In this document: positions 55,148 through 64,000 of the stretch, piece by piece | Numbering within the stretch: the stretch's first letter is position 1 | Layout of the letters: each line of letters begins with the position of its first letter | NCBI GenBank assembly: GCA_002943765.1 | Contig: PQWQ01000005.1 | Span: 2,516,001 to 2,580,000 of the forward strand | DNA: 64,000 nt | From: Psoroptes ovis | Taxonomy: Eukaryota; Arthropoda; Arachnida; Sarcoptiformes; Psoroptidae | Reading direction: 5' to 3' | The notes under the pieces: generated by a model | What the model saw: only the letters and a program-made list of their open reading frames with translations | Databases searched by the model: none | What the model was told of the DNA's origin: nothing | Translations under genes and position numbers: made by a program

Positions 55148-57759
55148 TTGGCCCATCCAGGAGCCCTCGACAGGTAATCAAGATACTGATGATGATAAAC
55201 AGCAAAGAAACAGAGGCCCTATTCGATCCCGGGGCGACCATTTCAGCAATGTCCATTAATAAATGTAAATCTTTGAAATGTCCAATAAATAAATTTAAAA
55301 ATAAACATAATGTGTCACTTGCAAATGGTTTGAAAGTATCTTGTCTTGGAGGGGCGAAAACATAAGTTGAAATCGGCGAAATAAAGAATGAAGTAATATT
55401 TTACGTATTTGATAAAGTCCAGTTCGAAACGATAGCTGGCTTGAATATAATCGAAGATTTTGAGCTGGATAGATTGGGTCGTCAAGTATATCAACGTGGC
55501 AAGAAGATCCCAATGCCGAAACTTGGTCGACAACAACCAACTATCAATGCAACCGTCAATGACTTTGCTCAACGCATAGAAACGATCAAATCACAGTTCG
55601 CCAATCTCTTCACTGGGATTGGCTGTTCCGACAAAGTGTCACATACCATCAGACTGACATCCAACAAAGTAATTTGCCACAAACAGCAAAATATCCCAAT
55701 ACATTGGGAAAATGAAATTGTCAAACATGTCGAAGAGTTGAAACAACTAGACATAATTGAAGAAGGCAACGGTGAATATCGATCTAGAATCGTCCCGATC
55801 AGAAAGAAAGACAATTCGATCCGACTGGCAGTGGACTACAGAGATTTGAATGCGATATCAAAAGCTGACGCTTATCCAATGCCAAATCTCCAACGAACAA
55901 TCTTGGATGTCGCCAAAGCCAAGATTTACAGCAAATTAGATCTTAAACGTGGATATTACCAAATCAAAATGCATCCACAAAGCCGTGACCTGACTGCTTT
56001 CGCACTGAAAGGAAAGTTGTACCGATTCAAACGAATGCCCTTCGGATTAGTCACAGCTCCGGCGACTTTCCAACGCTTAATGACAACTATTTTTGGTCAT
56101 CTCCCTTTCGTCAAATGCTACCTGGACGACGTAATTATTTTTAGTGAGAACGAAAATCAACATCTCGAACATTTGGAGAGAGTATTAAAATTATTCAGTC
56201 AAGAAAATTTAAGACTCAACGCAGACAAATGTGAATTTGGTTTGAAAGAAATCGACTTCCTCGGCTTTCACATCAACGGCGGGAAAAGATCGATTACGTC
56301 CAATAATAAGGAAAAATTGCTGAAATTTCCGATACCAACGTGTCAACGAGAATTGAAAGCCTTCGTCTGCCTGGCTAATTTTTATCGATCGCTCATACCG
56401 AATTTTGCCGAAATAACCGACCCGTTACGAGTGTCGTACAACGCAAAAGGCAAATTTCGTTGGGAACATCAACAAATCGAAGCATTTACGAAGCTAAAAC
56501 AGCTGATTAAAGATGACCCAACGCTTCTCTTTCCCGACATCGAGAAAGAATTCTTCCTGACAACCGACGCATCAAGAAAAACTATGGGTGCTGTCTTAGA
56601 ACAGGAAATCGATGGCGTAAGAACTCCAGTGGACTTCTTTTCAAGAAACTTCACTGAGACTCAGCGGAAGTACGGAACCTACGAACAAGAAGCAACGTGC
56701 ATTGTGGAGGCTCTCCAACATTGGAAATTATTGCTCCTTGGAAAGCCATTCACAATCGAGACAGACCATCGTCCGTTGCAATGGTTATGGTCAAAGAAGG
56801 ATTGCGCTGGCAAATACGCGAGAATGGTGCTTGCAATCCAGGAATTTCAAATCAAAAACATCGATTACATCAAGGGAAGCGACAACGTGATTGCCGATAC
56901 GCTGAGCCGCATCCAGCTTAATTGCATTGCAGATCCTGAAAATGAAATCATTCGAAACAACAGGAATGATTTCAGACAAGTCAACAACAAATGGTATTAC
57001 GTCGACAGATCAACACAAGAAGAAAAATTGCGATTGTACATCCAAAATGACCAGACAAAGAAAGAAATATTGCAAGCAGTGCATAATAATGGTCATCTTG
57101 GCAGATTTAAAAACGAAGAAGAAATACGAAAAAGATTTTGGTGGCCGAGATGGAAGACAGATGTACGAAACACCATCAAAAACTGTGAAAGATGTCAGAA
57201 GTTCAAAGACGATGACGAAAAGACACGACTACCGATGAATCCGATGGATCCGGTAGAGCCAAACTGGCATAAGCTTGCCATGGACATATGTGTTCCATTG
57301 AGTCAAACAGAAAATGGCAATCGCTACATCGTGGTCGTACAAGATTTTGCGTCGAAATTCACAGCGGCAAAACCAATGTCATCAATAACAGCCAATACCA
57401 TCATTCTATGGCTAATAGATCTATTTGGAACATTTGGATGGCCCAAAGAAATAGTTACCGACTTAGGTCCACAGTTTGAAGCCAGAGAATTTAAAGAATT
57501 CATAGAAAGAAACCACATAAAATTGACGTTTGCCACATCAGGGCATCATCAAACGATCGGTCTGGCAGAACGAGCAATACGAACAATTGAGACAATGATC
57601 AGATCAACTGTTCATCAGCAGAACCAATGGGACGATTATTTACAACAAATCGTGTCAGCGTACAACGCGACAGCCCATCATTCGGAACCGGTGAGACTCG
57701 ACATGATTCGCAGAAGAGGAAGACCGAGACGAAGCTCGGCACCTGAGGGGGAGGTGTAA
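55148..57759 (+). pseudogene. Gypsy-type Pol with nonsense codon in protease
   Basis: The frame opens after gag with a protease site ALFDPGATISAMS, DPG in place of DTG/DSG. It meets TAA at 55363-55365, then continues open for over 770 codons. Reverse transcriptase has FKRMPFGLVTAPATFQRLM and YLDD (56119-56130). RNase H has TTDASRKTMGAVL and IETDHRPLQWL. The integrase has HNNGHLG ... CERCQKF, and a triad in AMDICVP, TDLGPQF and GLAERAI (about 57280, 57460 and 57568). After SAYNATAHHSE it jumps to a short basic tail (RRRGRPRRSS), so the C-terminal domain seems deleted. The stop TAA lies in the 3' LTR start. Confidence 0.8.
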
Positions 57760-57968
57760 CGGCATTTATATAAAATCCTGCGCGCCTCTCCCAGAGCTAC
57801 CCGAGGATACCATCACTGACGATGGGCGTCAAATGGATACCTGGGAATAATTCACCGAAAGGTGACTTAAAAACTGTAACATAAGTTTCGTATGAATGTA
57901 ATTATTTAAAACCTAAAATTGTAAATAAAGCATGTTCGTTTTCTTGTGCAAATTGACCCTGTGTTACT
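57755..57968 (+). repeat. 3' LTR of gypsy-type element
   Basis: 214 bp, followed by the ATAA duplication. Confidence 0.9.
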
Positions 57969-58097
57969 ATAATTTATAAATTAAAGTCATTGAAGAAATA
58001 ATAAAAAACTATTGATATGATGAAGAACATAAACGATTAATGTATACATTTTTTTCTTATGATTTTTATGATGAATGCTCAATGATTAGTTCAATGA

Positions 58098-59801
58098 TTA
58101 ATGACGAAAATTTCGAATATAAAAATTTGAAATCATTATGAATACGGTCGCATATGCATATAATATCTGTTTGAAGCAATTAATAAATGAATAAAATTAT
58201 GAGAATTGTTTTTTCTTCTCAAATACAAAATGAATAAATTTACAGGAAAAAATCATACCAATGAAACAAACCTTTGATAATTTTTCAAATGAAACACTGC
58301 CTAAAAAATCGAATGCAAAGCAATATTGTTCACCTTTCATCAAATAATAATAAAAATTTGAATATTTCAATTTCAAACGTATATCTGTGATAAATGTTGT
58401 TATTCTTGGTATTTGATGTTTCATATTTTCCACATAAATAACAATTAATGCAAATGAAAATGTCATTATTACAAAACAAATTGTAATTACAATGAATAAA
58501 TATGAATAAATAAATTGCTGAAAACGATTATAATGACCATATAATAATAAACATAATAACATTACATTCATTGGTAAGCCTAATATCAACGCTTTACATG
58601 TTCCTTTGCTTATTGCTTCTTCATTTATTCGCATTAAATATGAAGATAATCGTATATGTTCATTTAAAATTGCTTGAAATTGCCAATAACAAATTTTTCT
58701 TCTCATATATTCATTTTGATCATTGAATACATTGTTTTTATAAGTACAATTTGAATGATTAAATTTGAAATTATATTTAATATAATGTACTAATGAGTTG
58801 AAGTTTTTATTCAAACTTTGATAACAAAAACAGAAAATAATGGTCATGACTGCCACTACATTCATTGTTAGTAGAAACAGCTGCGTATAAATCACTGAAC
58901 AATCACAGATAAGCACCATATCGATTAAGAATATTGTCCATTGTAATATGGTAAAATCATAATCGATGCTTTTATATGCAATGGCAAAACTCATGGAGAC
59001 TGCAGCTAAAATCAAAGCTTCATGAAAATAGAAATAATTAAAAATAATAATACCAATTCTAAAATATTGATTACCTAAATTAATGTGAATCAAAAGATTG
59101 ACTTTCTCTTGCACAATCATATAAATGATTAAATACACACGTGCACGTACTGGGACTTTGGTGAATAATTTCATCGGATTTTTGCGGAATGAACAGCGAT
59201 GAAATTTCTCCATTTCAATCCAAGAATTAAACCATGCTCGAAACCAGTAAAATTTTAAGGAAATTTTCGAAAAATATTTCGATGCTAATCCATTTTTTTG
59301 ATTGATTTTAATTCTCATATATTTTAATTGTTTTCGTTTAATTGATTTTTCAATCAAGCCATAATATTTATTTCGATTTTTCAAATAATAATCATAATTA
59401 ATGACCATTGTATCATTTAATGCTTTGAATAATAATTTTTTATTTAATTCATTTCTATCAATAATACCTTCATCAAAATGATGATATGCTTTTTTAGCAA
59501 CGAATATCAATAAAACTGATAACGCAAATAATATGAAAAAATATCCATCATATGTTTCTGGATTTGATTGAAAATATTTAAAAAGATGATCATGTCTTGA
59601 AAATAATGGAAATTTGTTCGAATAATGATTCATCAATATAAATAAAGTGAATCGTATCAAATAAAATTTTATTACAATCAATTCAAATTCGAATAATAAT
59701 TTCAATTTTTCATTATAATCTTTATAAAGATCAAATTGATGATAATAATTATATAATTGTTTCACATGTCCATAACTAAATTCATATATTTTTAAATACA
59801 T
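58098..59801 (-). CDS. Gustatory-receptor-like membrane protein, gene N (intact)
   Basis: Exons 59075-59801, 58272-59017 and 58098-58166 give 513 residues. Exon 1 starts MYLKIYEFSYGHVKQLYNYY, carries NSWIEMEKFHRCSF, and ends TTA G|GTAATC. Exon 2 starts after CATGAAG and ends TCAAAG|GTTTGT; it has MKGEQYCFAFDFLGSVSFEK. Exon 3 follows CTTCAAACAG with ILYAYATVFIMISNFYIRNF. Intron 2 is 105 bp. Intron 1 is only 57 bp, contains no stop, and is a multiple of three. The unspliced frame therefore runs straight from exon 1 through exon 2 as one 534-codon frame. I treat it as an intron because every sister gene splices there and the GT..AG signals are conserved. No lesion is seen. Confidence 0.75.
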
Positions 59802-60260
59802 TTTATTATTTTGATTATCAGTCGCTCAATGATTTGAGTTTTTTTTTCTATCTTATTCTTCAAATAATTGAATTTTTTTATATAATACCGGTAGTAATTG
59901 CTGCTAAGAAGAATTAGCAAATGGTTTAAAATGTTAAATGATCAAATGATTCTGCAAATAATGAAAATCAACTATCGATCTTGTCACGCTTGATTTTTTT
60001 TTCTTTGGTAACGAAAAATTTATCAAAAATATATTTTTCATTTTAATTCTGATAAAATCTATTGAAAATTTCCTAAATGATTGATGAATTCAAAATTTAA
60101 GATTATTGTTGAAAATTTTTACCATTGTATTTAATGGTTTTATTTTGCCAATTTTTCATTATTAAACTTTTTATCTATTTCATCAGTATTATCAGTTCGT
60201 GGGATTGGAATGATGAAACATTTCAAAGTTTATGTCAATCGATTATTTAGTATATGTAGT
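59802..60260. other. Upstream region of gene N
   Basis: Non-coding and paralogous to 49962-50413 upstream of gene K. No extra feature is seen before the insertion at 60261. Confidence 0.55.
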
Positions 60261-60549
60261 TGTGTGTTAAGTTAAGCTATGACTGTTTATTAAACATGCG
60301 TGTCTTGATGCTGTTCTGGTTTATATAAACGCTGCGCTTGTTGTATTAGCTAAATCGATGTTTATTATTGTCAATAATCACTTGGTGAATTTTTCATTCA
60401 TCGATTGTATTTAATTGCTTTTGTTTTTATCTCATTATTTTAAACTATTAATTTCATATTTATCAATTTATCATCTATTCAATTACCAAAAAATTAAATT
60501 ATTAAAATTAACAAGTTGCTTCATTGTTGTATTCTTTTATTATTTCCAT
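60261..60549. mobile_element. Candidate solo LTR or small insertion
   Basis: A 289-bp segment absent from the paralogous block-1 sequence (near 50413-50450), flanked by TGTAGT at 60255-60260 and 60550-60555. It starts TGTGTGTTAAG and ends TTTCCAT, so the ends are not canonical. TTTATATAAACGC near 60320-60340 could be a TATA region. The insertion is supported by comparison; the LTR identity is a guess. Confidence 0.45.
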
Positions 60550-60574
60550 TGTAGTTTTTTTTTCGCACGAGACT

Positions 60575-62272
60575 TCAATGACGAAAATTTCGGAGATAAA
60601 AATTTGAAACCATTATGAATGCTGTCAGATATGCAAATAATAACTATTTGAAACGAATAAGAAATGAATAAAATAATAAGTATTGTTTTTTTCAAATAAT
60701 TAATAGGAAAAATTATGATAAAACAAACCTTCAATAATGTTTCAAATGAAACATTGCATAAAAAACCAAATGTAAAACAATATTGTTCACCTTTCAACAA
60801 ATAATAATAAAAATTTGAATGTTTCAATTTTAAACGTATATTCGTAATAAATGTTGTTATTCTTGGTATTTGATGTTTCATATTTTCCACATAATATACA
60901 ATTAATGCAAATGAAAATGTCAATATCAGATAACAAATTGAAACAACAATAAATAAATATGTATAAATAAATTGCTGAAAACTATTATAATGACCATATA
61001 TTAATAAACATAATAACATGACTTTCATTGGTAAGCCTAATATCAATGCTCTGCATGTTCCTTTGCTTAATGTTTCATTATTGATTTGCAATAAATATGA
61101 AGATAATCGTATATGTTCATTTAAAATTGTTTGAAATTGCCAATAACAAATTTTTCTTCTCATATATTCATTATTATCATACAATACATTATTTTCATAA
61201 GTACAATTTGAATGAATGAATTTGAAATTATTTTGAATGTGATGTACTAATGATTTGAATTGTTCATTCAAACTTTTAAAGCAAAAACAGAAAATAATGG
61301 TCAGAACTGTTGTCGCATTAAATGTTATCAGAAACATTTGCAAATTAATCATTGAGCAATCACAAATCAAAAACATATCGATTGAGAATATAGTCCATTG
61401 TAAAATGCTAAAATCATATTCGATGCCTGTAAATACAATAATGAAGTATATGGTGACTCCCGATAATATCAAAGCTTCAAAAAAATTAATTATAAAAAAG
61501 GAAAGTTTAGACAAAATACAAATACCGATTCATAAATATATCTACCTATATAAATGTGTATCAATGGATTGAATTTTTCTTGTATAATCATATAATCAAT
61601 TAGATAAACACGTGCGCGGACTGGAGCTTTGGAGAATATCTTCATTGGATTTTTGCGAAATGAACAACGATGAAACCTTTCCATTTCAATCCAAGATTCA
61701 AACCATGCTCGGAACCAGTAAAATTTTTCATAAATTACTGGAAAAAATTTCGATGCTGATCCATTTTTTTGATGAAATTTAATTCTCATATACTTCAATT
61801 GTTTTCGTTTGATTGATTTTTCAATTAAACCATAACATTTGGTTCGATTTTTCAAATAATATTCATAATTAATGACCATTAAATCATTCAATAATCTGAA
61901 TGATAATTTTTTATTCAAATCATTTCTATCAATGAAATCATCATCAAAATGATGATATGCTTTTGCAACAATCAATAATAATATGAATATAATCAAAAAA
62001 AACATTATAAAGAATTCATCATATGATTCTCGATTTGAATAAAAATAGGTGAAAAAATAATCATATTTATAACAAAACTGACGTTTATTTGAATAAATAT
62101 ACATAAATAATATTGAAAATATTCGTAAAATGGTATATTTAATGACAATCAATTCTAAATTGAATAATAATTTCAATTTTTTATTATAATCTTTATTATG
62201 ATCAAATTGATGATAATAATTATATAATTGTTTTACATGTCCATAACTAAATTCACGTATTCCTAGATACAT
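60575..62272 (-). CDS. Gustatory-receptor-like membrane protein, gene O (intact)
   Basis: Exons 61546-62272, 60729-61474 and 60575-60643 give 513 residues. The start at 62272 (MYLGIREFSYGHVKQLYNYY) fits the family. Exon 1 carries ESWIEMERFHRCSF and ends ATA G|GTAGAT. Exon 2 starts after TTTTGAAG and ends TTGAAG|GTTTGT; it reads GEQYCFTFGFLCNVSFETLL, with Cys replacing a well-conserved Gly. Exon 3 follows CAAATAG with LLFAYLTAFIMVSNFYLRNF. Introns are 71 and 85 bp. The second half of exon 2 is almost identical to that of pseudogene F, 34 kb away, while the first half matches gene K. It is the rightmost array member; no receptor sequence is seen beyond it. Confidence 0.75.
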
Positions 62273-63779
62273 TTTATTATCAGATACTCTAGATATCACA
62301 TTTTGATGTGTTTCATGTCAAATGAATGAATGATATGATTTTATTTTTGTTTTGAATTAATGAAATGAGATATCGATCTATCAATATTTGGTTTTTCATA
62401 TTAATTTAATATTCAATTTGGAAACAATAATTATGTTTAGTAAATTGGAAATTCAAGATTATCATTGGTTAACTTTTGCTTTTGCTAAAATTCGATTTTT
62501 TTTCTTGTCTAATTTTTGATTAACACTAATTCTAAAACTAATTAAACTTTCCTAATTAATTACAGCAAAACCATTGGTGCATAATTTAATAATGGCAATA
62601 ATAATAATAATTACATTTCATTTTATTGCATAACCCTTGCTTTTAGCAATTCATCGAAATTCATGATAATTATTATTTAAAAATGAACAATTTAATGATA
62701 TGTAAATTTCAATTAATTGAAAATTTTAATTTAAAATTCGAAATTTTCGAGCATTTCCAGAAAATGGTGTGTTAGTCGAATTTGAGCCTCTTACAAGAAA
62801 AAAATTGACAAACGATTCTTCAGAAATGTACACTATCCATTTTCGCTAGTATTGCAAAGATACGCTTTAATGGGTCTCTAAATTCTAACGAATATTCCTG
62901 ATGATTTTTTAACAATGATATTTTCACCAATGATTAATGGTTAGATAACCTTCAATCCTTTCAATAAACTTGTCAGGAAATTTTCAAACGTGCCCCGATG
63001 AATTTCAGGAAAGTTTCCGAATTTTTTATGTCAAAGGGAGAAACTTCACAGGAAATTTTCAAAACCTTTACAGATAGATTTAAGGCAAGTTTTTCAAAAT
63101 TTTTCCCGACAAAATGAGAAACTTTTCAGAAAATTTCATAATTTAAATTTCTAGGAAGTTTTTTCCATTGATTTTCTATGGAGGTGATTTCTCCATGGAT
63201 TTTCTACGGGATTTTTTCGACTTTGATTTTTTTTCTTCATTTTTCATATCCATAGATTTTACACAAATGATTGCAGTGTGTTTGTATTGAGATGGGATTG
63301 TATGTGTTCTGCATGTAAATCAATCATTATAAAGATTATATTACAACTCTTAGTATCGAGTGAATATGTACATGTTATGATCTGCATGAAAACTTGCAGT
63401 GCGCATGTTTGATTTCAGTGAGAGTTGATATCCTTGAACAGAGCTAAATATATGATTGTTGTTACTGTTGCTTGTGCTTGTGCTTGCATTTAACTATAAT
63501 GATAAGCTATATGATATCTAATTTAGCTTGAAGTCTCTCAAAATGATTGATTATAGTTACTGTGGCAATAATCTTCGGCTTTCTATGAGTTTAACCACTA
63601 TTTTGTTGATAATATCATTAAATTTGTAACTAAATCATAGACTACTGGCTTGAAGCCGATGATTCGCAATGATCACCTATGAGGATCGTATTCACCCCAA
63701 AATTTTTGTCGAAGTTTGCTACATTTGTGGCAAGATCGACTTGTAAGTCGAAAAAAAAGTCGCTTACATGCCAGCAAAT
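62273..63779. other. Right-hand non-coding region
   Basis: AT-rich and without a gene. At about 62980-63190 there are loose repeats of a GAAACTTTTCAGGAAATTTTC-like phrase. Base composition rises in GC toward the right end, suggesting that the array has ended. Confidence 0.45.
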
Positions 63780-63814
63780 TTTAATGCTGATTGTCTGTGG
63801 CAATCAGCATTAAA
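63780..63814. other. Perfect 14-bp hairpin
   Basis: TTTAATGCTGATTG at 63780-63793 pairs perfectly with CAATCAGCATTAAA at 63801-63814 around a 7-base loop (TCTGTGG). Smaller hairpins lie nearby: CGACTTGTAAGTCG at about 63737-63750 and GAGAAG...CTTCTC near 63970-63985. It could be an RNA structure or part of a repeat cut by the window edge. Confidence 0.45.
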
Positions 63815-64000
63815 TTTGTTTGCATGTTCGGCTTTCGGTTGAGCGATTTACCAATTTATTTTCGCTCGCCGATGATTGCAGTAGTAACCTTCTCCTTCGG
63901 AGTGGTGAAATCGCGATTATCTTGCTCGAAAAAATTGGCAAACGCGTTTCGACGTGTTTGGCTTGGATGAGAAGTTTCGGCTTCTCGTTCAAGTACCTAA

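Larger units (their letters stand above)
53654..57968 (+). mobile_element. Ty3/gypsy-type element with BEL-like gag
   Basis: Two 214-bp LTRs (53654-53867 and 57755-57968), identical by eye, begin TGTAACGGC and end GTGTTACT. ATAA (53650-53653 and 57969-57972) is the 4-bp target duplication. The primer site TGGTGCCAAGAGCG overlaps the 5' LTR end by a T, and a GAGGGGGAGG purine tract precedes the 3' LTR. Gag and pol are in different frames. Pol has one in-frame stop in the protease and an integrase shortened at its C-terminus, so this copy is probably not autonomous despite its youth. Confidence 0.9.

Noticed and set aside
58197..59801. One continuous 534-codon frame taken as a single-exon gene
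   Set aside because: It is exon 1, a stop-free intron and exon 2 of gene N; sister genes have the same GT..AG sites and the product would lack exon 3.
63810..63992. 60-codon minus-strand frame at the right edge
   Set aside because: Overlaps hairpin sequence, no domain, no start context; not supportable.
1..64000. tRNA, rRNA, CRISPR array
   Set aside because: No cloverleaf or rRNA core was recognised by eye, and the only spaced repeats are LTRs, microsatellites and receptor paralogues; a tRNAscan-SE and Infernal run would be decisive.

Overview
The window is eukaryotic, AT-rich nuclear DNA. It holds spliced genes with short introns (57-107 bp, GT..AG), several LTR retrotransposon families (BEL/Pao, Ty1/copia, Ty3/gypsy), small terminal-inverted-repeat elements, and no prokaryotic operon features. 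A compact arthropod genome fits best. An acariform mite is my guess, because the dominant genes look like a lineage-specific chemoreceptor expansion; the species cannot be named from sequence alone.

The backbone is a tandem array of related three-exon genes, all on the minus strand, called here A to O from left to right. Exon 1 (about 242 codons) ends in phase 1, exon 2 (about 248 codons) ends in phase 0, and exon 3 is a 23-29 codon last transmembrane helix. The products are about 510-residue multi-helix membrane proteins. Their C-terminal layout (a conserved loop, a phase-0 intron, then a final helix) resembles arthropod gustatory receptors (7tm_7), though they are divergent. Nine copies look intact (B, C, E, G, H, J, K, N, O). 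A and D are interrupted by BEL/Pao insertions, F by a deletion, I by loss of a splice acceptor, M by a 1-nt homopolymer shift, and L is a truncated fragment. There is also an orphan exon 3 (23.6 kb) and a worn exon 2 relic (15.1 kb).

Layout: 1-4942 BEL/Pao element 1 (minus, runs off the left edge) inserted in gene A; 4943-8924 genes A and B with a piggyBac-like MITE between them; 8925-12650 mostly non-coding plus a decayed transposase-like gene on the plus strand; 13094-14788 gene C; 15298-23061 gene D split by the complete BEL/Pao element 2 (15562-21658); 23537-36106 genes E to I, with a solo LTR in the first intron of G; 36720-41210 a complete copia element carrying a mariner-type MITE in its 3' LTR; 41572-50685 genes J, K and L with a three-LTR gypsy tandem dimer between J and K; 51090-62272 genes M, N and O with another gypsy-type element between M and N; 62273-64000 non-coding with hairpins.

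The blocks J-K-L and M-N-O are paralogous, so the right third arose by segmental duplication. The retroelement insertions differ between the blocks and therefore came later. The region is a fast-changing receptor cluster shaped by duplication, sequence exchange between copies and very recent retrotransposition; most LTR pairs are identical or nearly so by eye.
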